This document shows, piece after piece, positions 44,914-53,585 of a DNA stretch of 56,936 bases. The notes below the pieces were generated by a model. The model saw only the letters and a list, made by a program, of their open reading frames with translations, was not told the origin of the DNA and searched no databases. The stretch lies in contig JAEUTU010000110.1 in NCBI GenBank assembly GCA_016786925.1, positions 1 through 56,936 on the forward strand. Direction: 5' to 3'. This DNA is from Bacteroidia bacterium (lineage in GTDB: Bacteria > Bacteroidota > Bacteroidia > 2-12-FULL-35-15). Made by a program: the position numbers and the translations under genes. Position 1 is the stretch's first letter. The number at the start of each line of letters is the position of its first letter.

Positions 44914-46158
44914 TCAATTTTGATTAAAACTAAATTCATTTATTAGCTCTGTATAAAGTTCAATATAATTTTTTTCAGAATAAAAATTGTTCTCCCAAAA
45001 TAAACGAACACCTTTTCTAAATTCAGGAGTATTTTTATTACTAGATCTAAAAGATGAAATATCTGATGCAACTTTGTTTACATCTATTTTTTCCTCAATC
45101 AACATACCGGTTTCATCATTAATAATTTCAGGAATCCCACCAACATTCGTCCCCATCAAAGGTATTCCGAAACTAGAAGCTTCTATTAATGTCATTGGTA
45201 AGCCCTCCATTGCACTAGTTGTAATGAAAAGATTTACGGAATTTTCTAAATAAAAAGTCATTACTTCCTGATTGGAAACTCTCCCTCTAAAGTCTGTTTT
45301 AATATTAGATGGCAACCCCTTTGCTTTTTCTTTGATGTAATCTAATTGATCACCGTCTCCAAAATGCACCCAATCAACAGGAAAATCTATATTCTTTAAA
45401 ACATCAATTATCAAATCAACTCTTTTAAAAATATTTACATTTGAACAGGAAACTATGGTAAATCTTGCATTCGGATCAAATGGATTTACGCCTTTATCTG
45501 ATACTCCTAGATAACTTACTTTAATGTTTTCAGGATTAATATTTTTATTTCTAAGGTATGTAGCTCCTTTTTTTGATACAGAGTATACCGCATCAACATT
45601 TGACAACTGAAAACAACGAAATGGAATGTAAGCATCATCAAATCTATCATCAAAAATATCATATCCATGTCCCCTCGAAACAAAAGAAATATTTTTTCTT
45701 TTCTCTTTTAACACACTTAATACAGTCGCCCAGTCACTAAACCAATAGGAACACAAAACAACTTTATTTCCACATCCAGCAATAAATTCACTTAATTGTT
45801 CTGCAACATAGATTTTATGTAACAACATATTCTTGTATAAATTAATTTTTCTAACAAAAACTAATTTACTCGGAACAAATAAGAACTCCTTTAATAAAAC
45901 TCTAAAAATAAAAAAGGCATTTTGAAATAGAATCTTGTTCTTTTTCTTTGACCAGTTTTGGTCAAATGATTTTACTTCAAACGAAGAGGGCATTTCTATT
46001 CTATTTTCACCACTTATATGAGAAGGCAAAAAATAAACTCTTGAAAACAAATTCTGTATAACTAAAATTTCGGATTCTAAATAAGTTTCAGCTTTTCCAA
46101 AAGGAAACTGTTTGGTAAATAGCAATAAGGCAGGTTTAACATCAGACTTTTTTTCCAC
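44914..46158 (-). CDS. Glycosyltransferase family 4
   Basis: A 414-residue GT-B enzyme. SFVSRGHGYDIFDDRF (about 157-172) is a segment common in colanic-acid-type GT4 enzymes (WcaL/WcaC-like). The donor site has FTIVSCSNVNIFKRVDLIIDVL (about 233-254) and the E-x7-E motif in SAMEGLPMTLIEASSFGIPLMGTNVGGIPEI (about 316-346). The start codon is GTG, 7 bp after the stop of the surface-protein gene, so it could be co-transcribed with the trio upstream. Confidence 0.9.
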   Translation of the reverse strand: MEKKSDVKPALLLFTKQFPFGKAETYLESEILVIQNLFSRVYFLPSHISGENRIEMPSSFEVKSFDQNWSKKKNKILFQNAFFIFRVLLKEFLFVPSKLVFVRKINLYKNMLLHKIYVAEQLSEFIAGCGNKVVLCSYWFSDWATVLSVLKEKRKNISFVSRGHGYDIFDDRFDDAYIPFRCFQLSNVDAVYSVSKKGATYLRNKNINPENIKVSYLGVSDKGVNPFDPNARFTIVSCSNVNIFKRVDLIIDVLKNIDFPVDWVHFGDGDQLDYIKEKAKGLPSNIKTDFRGRVSNQEVMTFYLENSVNLFITTSAMEGLPMTLIEASSFGIPLMGTNVGGIPEIINDETGMLIEEKIDVNKVASDISSFRSSNKNTPEFRKGVRLFWENNFYSEKNYIELYTELINEFSFNQN

Positions 46159-46165
46159 AAGTAAT

Positions 46166-48163
46166 TTATTCTTTTTTTGATGCTGTTAATGGAGAATTAA
46201 TGAACATTAATTTCTGCTCCATACCTAAAATTCTTTTCTCAAGAAGTACTTTCTCCTTTTCAAGCTTACCTATTTTAGCTTTTAAATATTCAATTTCCTT
46301 CTCTTGCTCCTGTAATCGTTGAGCTTTAGAAGCTAAACTTTGTAGAGCAGCTAAACTAATCCCATCCATATCAATTGTTGTAATTGTAGTATCACTTTCT
46401 CCGAATCCAAATTCTCTATAAAAATCTTGTGCCATTGGACCAATATGCCTGATTTTATCGTTCTGAGATTTATAGTTCCATGTTGTAATTTCAACTTTTC
46501 TAAGTCTCTCAAGTATTTCGTCTCCACTTACTTTTTTAAAATTATCTTTTTTAGTTTTATCTGATACACTAGCCCAGCTTCCTCCTCCTGCAGATAATGA
46601 TACTCCTCCTGTCATGGCACTATTGGAATAAAATATTACCCCACCCGAAGCTCTAACCATAAATTGATTGTCAGCAGTATTTAATGTTGAAATAGTGGAA
46701 GAAGCATCTGAAAAATTAAAACATCCTATTTTTGAATTGGAGTTTGCACGATATCCAAATGTTATAGAATGGACACCATTAGCAACTGTTTCATCACCAA
46801 ACGCCATAGCATAATTAGCAGAAGCAATAGAATGGTAACCGATCGCAACGGCAAAAGAATCAGTAGCTTGGGGAGCCCTTCCTAAAGCCACACTGTATGG
46901 GCCGGATGCAATAGCCGCCAAACCAATAGCAACGGAGGATACACCAGAAGCCTGAGAATTTTCACAAGCTGCCAGGGCGTTTGCCCCTGAAGCAACTGCA
47001 CCTACACCAAGCGATGTAGAATAAGCACCTGATGCCCGGGTATTGTATCCAGCTGCAAAAGAATAATTTCCAATATTTGCGTCATTCCATTGAGTGCCGT
47101 TTACGCCACCCGCTCTAAATGCCGCCTTTCTAGGATGCCACATCATTCTGGTACCTACCCCTGTTGGCGGTAAAGCACCTGCACCGAAAGTCCCCTCTGC
47201 TATTAATCCATCATTACCTATTATATGCAAGGAAGCTGTGGGAGAAGATATTCCCACCCCTATTCTTCCCCCTGAAGTTATCCTTAATCGCTCTGTATTG
47301 TTTGTTTTCACAACAAGATCCTGATTATCTATTGTTCCTAAGAAATTAGAGACAGGTGTAGTTCCTGAATTACCGTTTATTCCCCAATAAGTGGAAGCAT
47401 CTGCAGAATTTAAAGCAAACAGAGCCGTGTCGCAATAATTTGAATTGTTGGATTGCACAGAGGTATTTGCTGACAAAGAAAAACCGGAAGAATCCGAGTT
47501 ATGTGCAAAATAAACAGTGTCAATACCAGATAGTACATTTAGAGCATAAGTAGCTGTATCACTGGTAACAGCATGACCTGCATTTAAAGCAAATAGAGCT
47601 GTATCAGAATTATTATCAACTGACGGTTGCCAAATAGCACCGTTCCATTTCAACACCGCACCGGAAAACACACCTACCGTATCTACATCTAATAATTGGC
47701 TCATTCGTAAAGGCTGACTTATGCTATCTGCAATTGCAGCATGCATAGAATACGGAACAGACCAAAGCTGAACGGTATCCATATCAATAAATGAATTGGC
47801 CCCATTCGGATCCATTGAAATTTTAACAAAATGACTTCCTGCGCCCCATTCTATAAGAGAAATAGAATTATATGTTCCCGCACCTGTACTATTACCCTGT
47901 CCTATCAAAAAATAAAATAAACCAAATTGATTCGTAGTAGTTAAATGTGTTTCTTCATAAACAAGCGAACCATTTATACTTGGAGAATATATCCCCACCT
48001 TTACATTGATAGATTGGGTAATCATCACATTACCTGAAATATCCCTAGCAAGTCCCTGATAATTGATTCCCTGTGGAACCGACTGTGCTTGAATCTTGAA
48101 TGGCTCCCATAAAAAAAGGAATCCCAATAGTACAAGAAACAAATAATTCCTACTTTTTCCCAT
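46166..48163 (-). CDS. YadA-head-like surface protein with C-terminal S74 chaperone domain (paralogue 2)
   Basis: A 665-residue exported protein from the ATG at 48163. The frame continues upstream, but that part lies inside the preceding gene. A signal peptide is followed by QSVPQGINYQGLARD, then an N-terminal beta domain. Residues about 360-500 hold YadA-head-like repeats such as SVAIGLAAIASGPYSVALG and FAVAIGYHSIASANYAMAFG. The C-terminal peptidase S74 domain includes SDKTKKDNFKK (Ser-Lys dyad) and IRHIGPMAQDFYREFGFG, then a coiled coil. S74 domains trimerise fibres and cut themselves off. No membrane anchor or T9SS sorting domain is visible. Confidence 0.85.
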   Translation of the reverse strand: MGKSRNYLFLVLLGFLFLWEPFKIQAQSVPQGINYQGLARDISGNVMITQSINVKVGIYSPSINGSLVYEETHLTTTNQFGLFYFLIGQGNSTGAGTYNSISLIEWGAGSHFVKISMDPNGANSFIDMDTVQLWSVPYSMHAAIADSISQPLRMSQLLDVDTVGVFSGAVLKWNGAIWQPSVDNNSDTALFALNAGHAVTSDTATYALNVLSGIDTVYFAHNSDSSGFSLSANTSVQSNNSNYCDTALFALNSADASTYWGINGNSGTTPVSNFLGTIDNQDLVVKTNNTERLRITSGGRIGVGISSPTASLHIIGNDGLIAEGTFGAGALPPTGVGTRMMWHPRKAAFRAGGVNGTQWNDANIGNYSFAAGYNTRASGAYSTSLGVGAVASGANALAACENSQASGVSSVAIGLAAIASGPYSVALGRAPQATDSFAVAIGYHSIASANYAMAFGDETVANGVHSITFGYRANSNSKIGCFNFSDASSTISTLNTADNQFMVRASGGVIFYSNSAMTGGVSLSAGGGSWASVSDKTKKDNFKKVSGDEILERLRKVEITTWNYKSQNDKIRHIGPMAQDFYREFGFGESDTTITTIDMDGISLAALQSLASKAQRLQEQEKEIEYLKAKIGKLEKEKVLLEKRILGMEQKLMFINSPLTASKKE

Positions 48164-48164
48164 C

Positions 48165-50126
48165 TTATTTTTTATCTTTTGATACAACATTAAGCGAAGA
48201 CTCAATTGCATTCAATCTAATCTCAAGTTCTTTAAAATCATTTATAGCATCAACATCTGATCTGAGTGATTCAAGTTGATTTTCTAGAGCTAACTTTTCT
48301 AATTGAAAATCAATTGCTTTTATGCCCGACAAAATGACTCCATCCATATCAGAGCTTGTAATTGTTAAATTATCTTCTCCAAAGTTGAAGGTCTTGTGAA
48401 ATTCCTGTGCCATTGGACCAATATGCCGTATCGCAGGATCCTGAGAAGAATAATTCCATGTACGGATCTTTAATGAATTGATCTTATTTAGAATATCCTG
48501 ATAATCGATCTCTTGAAAATTCGTCTTTTTATTTTTATCCGAAATTACCGACCAGCTACCGCTTCCTGAATTTAAAACGACACCCATTGTTTGCAAGGAA
48601 TCTGTATAAAATATTACGCCTCCTGAAGCTCTTACTTTAAATTGATGGCTAAAATTGGAGGTAACACTTGAATTGGAAGATATATCTGAAAAAACAAAGG
48701 CACCGGTGTTTACAGCATAAGCTCTATATCCAAGTGCTACAGACCGAGTTCCGCCAGCTGATGAATAAGAGCCGAATGCATTTCCTGTATTTCCATTGGC
48801 TATATTATTATAGCCGATAGCTATAGCCGCAGAACCTGAAGCTGTATTGTTTTTGCCAATTGTAACTGTCCTCCTGAAAGAAGAGGTATTACTATCACCC
48901 AAGGCAACACAACCTCCTTCAGGGTACAAGCCTGCTCCCAATGCTCTATTATTACTGCCTATAGCTAGAGAACCATCCAAAACCTGATTATTGTATCCGG
49001 ATGAAAATGACCAATCACCGGCAATATTGTTATAACCAAATGCCGTTGAATAATTTCCCATATTCAATGTATCCCAATGACTCCCCGACACTGCACCGGC
49101 TCGAAAGGCTGCCCGTGCAGGAAAATACATCATTCTTACACCTGAACCGCTTACCGTATTTAAACTTCCATTAACACTTCCATAGAATAGAACACCATCA
49201 CTTCCATTCATAACAACAGTTGCCTGGCTAGCAGAATTATTAATATTAATGCTCCCACCAGCTGATATACTTGTACGTACCGCATTATTGGTTATCATAT
49301 TGATGGCAGAATTGTCGTTTGTTCCTAAATAATAACTCATATTTGAAACGGTGTTCCCCATCTTTGACCAACCGTTAACCGGTGTATTTAAAGCATATAA
49401 TGCAGTGTCGGAGTAGTTGGCTGTTCCGGAAGAAAAAGAATTGGCTGCTAGAGTCGAAAACACTGCAGTATCAGAAAAATAAGAAAACAGCACTGAATCC
49501 GGCACTGAATTGCTAATCCAATATACTGTTGTGTCACTCGTTGAAGCAACGTTCACTTCATGAGCATATAGAACTGAGTCTGAATGTTGATCCAAACCCG
49601 GTATCCAATAATTTCCATTCCATTTTAACAAATCCCCTGAATTTACCACTAATACATCAACATCGTTCAATTCTGCCAGAGTAAGCCCATCCTTTATACC
49701 TGCTTTTTTTGAATAGAAAGTGTATGGAACCGAAAAAAATTGCTGTATTCCATGATCAACAAATCCGGAACCGGAAAGTGTATCAACAGCCACATTCAAA
49801 AAATAAATATCGTTGTGCCATTGTATCTGGTTAAACAATAAAAGCGAAGAATTACCAGTATTCACTCCTATCCCAAGTACTGTTCTGATGTGTCCATAAC
49901 TATCTGTTACACATGACTGAATTTCCTGCCAAACAGGAATACCTGTGGGTGAATTTTTATAAATAGTAAAACGGATATCAATTGCATGATTAGGAATAAT
50001 AATACCGGAATTGCCCCTCAAAGTAGTTTGATAGTTAAAACCAAAAGGAACGGATTGACCCAGCACTTCCCCTGATAGAAGTATTATGGTCACAAACAGA
50101 AAAAGTAGGTTTTTATGTCTAAGCAT
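48165..50126 (-). CDS. YadA-head-like surface protein with C-terminal S74 chaperone domain (paralogue 1)
   Basis: A 653-residue exported paralogue of the next gene: signal peptide ending near LGQ, mature start SVPFGFNYQTTLRGNSG, then a middle region with repeated SDTALYAL-type segments. YadA-head-like repeats include SGYNNQVLDGSLAIGSNN, AIAIGYNNIANGNTGNAFG and YSSAGGTRSVALGYRAYA. The C-terminal S74 domain has SDKNKKTNFQE (Ser-Lys dyad) and IRHIGPMAQEFHKTFNFG, and a coiled-coil tail follows. Such proteins probably form trimeric fibres. No sorting signal is seen. It lies 6 bp after the T9SS cargo gene. Confidence 0.85.
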   Translation of the reverse strand: MLRHKNLLFLFVTIILLSGEVLGQSVPFGFNYQTTLRGNSGIIIPNHAIDIRFTIYKNSPTGIPVWQEIQSCVTDSYGHIRTVLGIGVNTGNSSLLLFNQIQWHNDIYFLNVAVDTLSGSGFVDHGIQQFFSVPYTFYSKKAGIKDGLTLAELNDVDVLVVNSGDLLKWNGNYWIPGLDQHSDSVLYAHEVNVASTSDTTVYWISNSVPDSVLFSYFSDTAVFSTLAANSFSSGTANYSDTALYALNTPVNGWSKMGNTVSNMSYYLGTNDNSAINMITNNAVRTSISAGGSININNSASQATVVMNGSDGVLFYGSVNGSLNTVSGSGVRMMYFPARAAFRAGAVSGSHWDTLNMGNYSTAFGYNNIAGDWSFSSGYNNQVLDGSLAIGSNNRALGAGLYPEGGCVALGDSNTSSFRRTVTIGKNNTASGSAAIAIGYNNIANGNTGNAFGSYSSAGGTRSVALGYRAYAVNTGAFVFSDISSNSSVTSNFSHQFKVRASGGVIFYTDSLQTMGVVLNSGSGSWSVISDKNKKTNFQEIDYQDILNKINSLKIRTWNYSSQDPAIRHIGPMAQEFHKTFNFGEDNLTITSSDMDGVILSGIKAIDFQLEKLALENQLESLRSDVDAINDFKELEIRLNAIESSLNVVSKDKK

Positions 50127-50132
50127 TCCTTA

Positions 50133-50660
50133 TCAAATTTTAGAAACCATGAATACCTGATTAAATTTGGCTGTTTCAGAATATGCCTTTACAAGATATA
50201 AGCCAGCATTTAGCGCCTCCATGTTCAATACGTACAATGCTCTATCATTCTCCCAATAACGCTCATTTCTTATGTTCAGCTTTCTGCCCATAGCATCAAA
50301 AACTTCTATATGAATATCATAAGAAACATTTGACAAAAATTCGATAGAAAAAGAAGTGCAAACCGGATTCGGATATGTCTTAAAATTAAGATTTACCTTT
50401 TGATCTGTACCAACAATTACCCCGGGTTGCTCATTTTGAATAAATCCCTGCGTCAATGCATTGGTAGAGCCTAAATTGGTTTCAACTGCCAATTCTCCAA
50501 TTGACGATTGAAGTCCGTATCCTGCTGTTAATTGATTAGAACTGGCTGCAGATACAAAAGCATGCCTTTGAATGCTTTGCGAAAACAAGGCTGAATAATT
50601 ACAAAGCAGTAAGAAAAACAGCGTAATACCAAAGAAAAGCTTATTCATCAATTGATCCAT
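50133..50660 (-). CDS. Secreted T9SS type A sorting-domain protein
   Basis: A 175-residue protein: signal peptide (FFGITLFFLLLCNYSALFSQ), a short middle region with ASSNQLTAGYGLQSSIGELAV (about 38-58), and a C-terminal type A sorting domain of about 80 residues (FKTYPNPVCTSFSIEF, then DAMGRKL, LNMEALNAGLYLVKAY and FMVSKI). The mature part is very short, so the protein is little more than a carrier for the sorting domain. An alternative ATG lies at 50648; the first is kept because AAAGAAC precedes it. It has its own promoter in the gap after the ABC transporter gene and leads a three-gene unit. Confidence 0.85.
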   Translation of the reverse strand: MDQLMNKLFFGITLFFLLLCNYSALFSQSIQRHAFVSAASSNQLTAGYGLQSSIGELAVETNLGSTNALTQGFIQNEQPGVIVGTDQKVNLNFKTYPNPVCTSFSIEFLSNVSYDIHIEVFDAMGRKLNIRNERYWENDRALYVLNMEALNAGLYLVKAYSETAKFNQVFMVSKI

Positions 50661-50701
50661 TGTTCTTTATAAAATTAATTATCTGCACTAAAACAGCTTA
50701 C

Positions 50702-50736
50702 CAAATATAAAGAAAATAAGTCAATTATTATCCAAA
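50702..50736 (-). promoter_or_regulatory. Promoter of the surface-protein trio
   Basis: On the minus strand, TTTG (50736-50733), 23 bases, TATATTTG (50709-50702). The -7 element is an exact TAnnTTTG match. The -33 part abuts the stop codon of the ABC ATPase gene at 50737. Leader length to the ATG at 50660 is about 35 nt. Confidence 0.6.
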
Positions 50737-51996
50737 TTACGATAGCTTCCAGAACGATCGAAACAAAACCTTCATGTTGTGCGGATAAACAACCCTGTTA
50801 AATTCCGGATTGTTTAACACGTCAAAACTAATGCAGTTATCAATTACATCATAGTACTCCGAATTGGTTCCCGTCCAGAGTGATATAAAATAAGTGTCAG
50901 GAACCAACAATAGATCTTCTAATTTGATTTTAAGCTTCAGCTCATTGCTATTAACAGGCAGCGTAAAATCATTGTCCATATTTCGAACATGGGAAATAGC
51001 TTCTCCCAATGAGTTTCTAATGATAAAAGATACGTCAATCGCCTTTACATCATTTTTTTTCTCTAAGATCAGATTAACATAAAGATCCTGCCCCATTATG
51101 ATTGATTCAATTTTATTATCAGAAGCATCAGTCAGAAAAAAATTCTTAAACACAACAGATCCACTTCCTTTTCTGGAAAAATCTTTTATCTCTGCTGTAT
51201 TTTGCTTTGACATGCCTATGTATTGATTCACCACATTATTAATAGTATCATCCATAACTAATTGCCCCTGAGAGATCAATATCCCTTTATTACATAACTG
51301 TTGCATGGCATTCATGTTATGGCTTACAAATAATACCGTTCGACCTTTGTTTGAAACATCTTTCATTTTACCAAGACATTTTTTTTGGAACTCAAGATCT
51401 CCTACAGCCAATACCTCATCAACAATCAAAATTTCAGGTTCCAAATGAGCTGCTACCGCAAATCCCAATCGCACCATCATTCCCGATGAATATCGCTTAA
51501 CAGGGGTATCAATATATCTCTCTACACCACTAAAATCAACAATTTCATCAAACTTACTTTTAATCTCAGCTTTGGTCATTCCCAAAATAGAGCCATTTAA
51601 ATAAACATTTTCACGACCGGTAAGCTCAGGGTGAAAACCTGTACCAACTTCCAACAATGCCGCTATACGACCTTTTATTTTAATAGCCCCTTGTGATGGA
51701 GAAGTTATCTGTGACAAAAGTTTTAACAAAGTAGATTTTCCTGCACCATTCTTACCAATGATACCTAATACATCACCCTGATTGACTTCAAAATTTATAT
51801 CTTTAAGTGCCCACACAAGATCTATATCTCCTTTTTTGGTTCTATCGTTCACCTCCCCTATCTTCAAATATGGGTCTTCTTTTCCACGAACTTTATGAAA
51901 AAATCGATTTAGGTCATGTGACAATGTACCGGTTCCGATTTGTCCCAAACGGTACTGTTTTCCTAAATTTTCAACCTTTATAACGATATCTGACAT
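50737..51996 (-). CDS. wzt: Polysaccharide ABC transporter ATP-binding protein (Wzt/TagH-like) with C-terminal domain
   Basis: A 419-residue protein. The ATPase domain has Walker A GKNGAGKST (81-89), signature YSSGM (169-173), Walker B ILIVDE (189-194) and the H-loop VSHNMNAM. The long loop at about 20-60 and a C-terminal domain of about 170 residues (KDFSRKGSGSVVFKNFFLTDA, then a beta-sandwich) match Wzt proteins whose extra domain recognises the finished glycan end. It powers export of an O-antigen or capsule-like glycan with the permease encoded 24 bp upstream. Confidence 0.92.
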   Translation of the reverse strand: MSDIVIKVENLGKQYRLGQIGTGTLSHDLNRFFHKVRGKEDPYLKIGEVNDRTKKGDIDLVWALKDINFEVNQGDVLGIIGKNGAGKSTLLKLLSQITSPSQGAIKIKGRIAALLEVGTGFHPELTGRENVYLNGSILGMTKAEIKSKFDEIVDFSGVERYIDTPVKRYSSGMMVRLGFAVAAHLEPEILIVDEVLAVGDLEFQKKCLGKMKDVSNKGRTVLFVSHNMNAMQQLCNKGILISQGQLVMDDTINNVVNQYIGMSKQNTAEIKDFSRKGSGSVVFKNFFLTDASDNKIESIIMGQDLYVNLILEKKNDVKAIDVSFIIRNSLGEAISHVRNMDNDFTLPVNSNELKLKIKLEDLLLVPDTYFISLWTGTNSEYYDVIDNCISFDVLNNPEFNRVVYPHNMKVLFRSFWKLS

Positions 51997-52020
51997 AATA
52001 TTATGATGGATTTTAGCAGG

Positions 52021-52899
52021 CTAAACGGTATCCATAAAGCTTTTCTCTACCTTATTAAAAATAAATAGTCCCAATAATAACATGATAAACAAAGAGCCTA
52101 AATTGATCAACAAATAATTAATACTAAACACACCGGCTCCTAACACACTATACTTAAATGTTTCAATTATACTCGTCATTGGATTTAACAGTAATATCCA
52201 TTGATATTGGGTGGGAACTTTTGACAGCGGATAAACAACTGGAGATGCGTACATCAACAGTTGGACACCAAATTGAACCAGAAATTTTAAATCTCTGTAT
52301 TTTGTTGTAAGTGATGAAATGATCAATCCGGCCGCTAATGCATGTCCCGCCATTAAAATAAACAGAAGCGGTAAAAGTAGAATCGTTGCATTTATCTCAA
52401 TTTTTTCATTTGTAAAATAGAAGTACATCCAAAAGCAGAAGAAAAGAAGCAATTGAATACCCACACGCATCATATTAGATACAACGATTGATAATGGTAC
52501 AATTAACCTTGGAAAATATACCTTACCAAATATATTGGCATTGGCGGTAAATGTTTCCGATGTTTTCATTAAACATTCCGAAAAATAATTCCAAAGAACA
52601 ATTCCTGCCATGTAAAACAAAATAGGTGGAATTCCATCTGTCTTAAGATTCGCAATAAAATAAAATACAATTAAATAAGTAATTGTAGTGAGTATCGGCT
52701 GAATAAAAAACCAGATCGGACCTAAAATTGTTTGCTTATAAATAGAAACAAAATCTCTGCGAACAAAAAGAAACAAAAGATCACGATAACGCCATAAAGC
52801 TTTCAGATCAATTTGAAACATTGACTTCTGAGGCTTAATAATTTGATCCCAATTTTGATTTATTCCTGACATACTTTTATTACTATGTTCTATTTTCAT
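52021..52899 (-). CDS. wzm: Polysaccharide ABC transporter permease (Wzm/TagG-like)
   Basis: A 292-residue ABC-2 type permease with six hydrophobic helices. KALWRYRDLLFLFVRRDFVSIYKQTILGPIWFFIQPILTTI in pieces (residues about 32-72) holds the amphipathic coupling segment, and ASPVVYPLSKVP and LNPMTSIIETFKYSVLG (about 225-255) are typical of TagG/Wzm/KpsM proteins. It forms the channel for the lipid-linked glycan. Its first codons overlap the sulfotransferase gene by 17 bp, so the two are translated together. A later in-frame ATG (MSGINQ) is possible. Confidence 0.92.
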   Translation of the reverse strand: MKIEHSNKSMSGINQNWDQIIKPQKSMFQIDLKALWRYRDLLFLFVRRDFVSIYKQTILGPIWFFIQPILTTITYLIVFYFIANLKTDGIPPILFYMAGIVLWNYFSECLMKTSETFTANANIFGKVYFPRLIVPLSIVVSNMMRVGIQLLLFFCFWMYFYFTNEKIEINATILLLPLLFILMAGHALAAGLIISSLTTKYRDLKFLVQFGVQLLMYASPVVYPLSKVPTQYQWILLLNPMTSIIETFKYSVLGAGVFSINYLLINLGSLFIMLLLGLFIFNKVEKSFMDTV

Positions 52900-53446
52900 G
52901 AGGCATATGGGGCTGTGGGGCCTTTTTCCCTAAAAAGTTGGCAAGATCATTTAATGCAAGAGTAGAGGTTACATTTATTGTAAAAAAATCATTCCCTCTC
53001 TCTTTAAAATAATCAACAACAAATTTTCTATGGTTCCTATACTCTTCCAACAACTCATCCATATTCTGCGGATAAGTCCTTTTTTCTTTAAAGTGCCAGT
53101 GATAAATAGATTTTTTCCAACTATCCTCATCCCTCTCGAGATAAACGAACTTACTCCCTGGAAATGTTTTGTCTAATAAGGGAATCATATCTTCCTTTAA
53201 CCAAGGTAAATCATCAAAAGAATCGTATTTTGATGCAATATTCATCAATTCTTCAAGCTTGCCTTTTTTATAAAGTTCTCTCCAAATAAAAGGGTCAAAT
53301 GACAAGTTTCTATATCCCAAAAGCTCAAATGCCTTTCCACAGGAGGTTGTCCCCGTTTTATTATAACCAATACAAATAACCTTGGGTCCATAATTAGACC
53401 GTCTTAACTTTTCAAATATTTTTTGTACTTTCTTCTTTATACTCAT
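52883..53446 (-). CDS. Sulfotransferase-family protein
   Basis: A 187-residue protein from the ATG at 53446, where GGTAGG precedes the start; the frame is open to an ATG at 53491, giving 202 residues. KVICIGYNKTGTTSCGKAF (about 21-39) matches the 5'-phosphosulfate loop of PAPS-dependent sulfotransferases. KFVYLERDEDSWKKSIYHW (about 101-119) fits the 3'-phosphate motif region (RD..S). It is short for the family, and the catalytic base is unclear. If active, it transfers sulfate from PAPS to a sugar hydroxyl. It sits between wzc and wzm, so the glycan may be sulfated. Confidence 0.75.
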   Translation of the reverse strand: MSIKKKVQKIFEKLRRSNYGPKVICIGYNKTGTTSCGKAFELLGYRNLSFDPFIWRELYKKGKLEELMNIASKYDSFDDLPWLKEDMIPLLDKTFPGSKFVYLERDEDSWKKSIYHWHFKEKRTYPQNMDELLEEYRNHRKFVVDYFKERGNDFFTINVTSTLALNDLANFLGKKAPQPHMPHENRT

Positions 53447-53502
53447 AAAACCTACCAAAAATTTGATTGACATTAACATTCCAATTAACATTCAAATTGC
53501 CA

Positions 53503-53585
53503 AATGAATGAATGAATGAATTAAACCTGTTTCTACAATCATTTTCTAACTGAAAATGTTTATTACGTTGTGAATAAATCCAAGA
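53503..53585. other. Short AATG tandem repeat and hairpin between wzc and the sulfotransferase gene
   Basis: Four AATG units plus AAT occupy 53503-53521. A perfect hairpin CATTTTC-TAACT-GAAAATG lies at 53540-53558. It has no T run in the direction of transcription, so it is more likely an RNA processing or attenuation element, or chance, than a terminator. No promoter match was found here. Confidence 0.45.

Noticed and set aside
48164..48211. N-terminal extension of the second YadA/S74 protein
   Set aside because: It would overlap the end of the first fibre gene and disrupt the signal peptide; the ATG at 48163 is just after the upstream stop.
46166..50126. S74 tail-fibre domains as evidence of a prophage
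   Set aside because: No other phage genes are present, both proteins have Sec signal peptides and YadA-like heads, and they sit in a surface-glycan locus.
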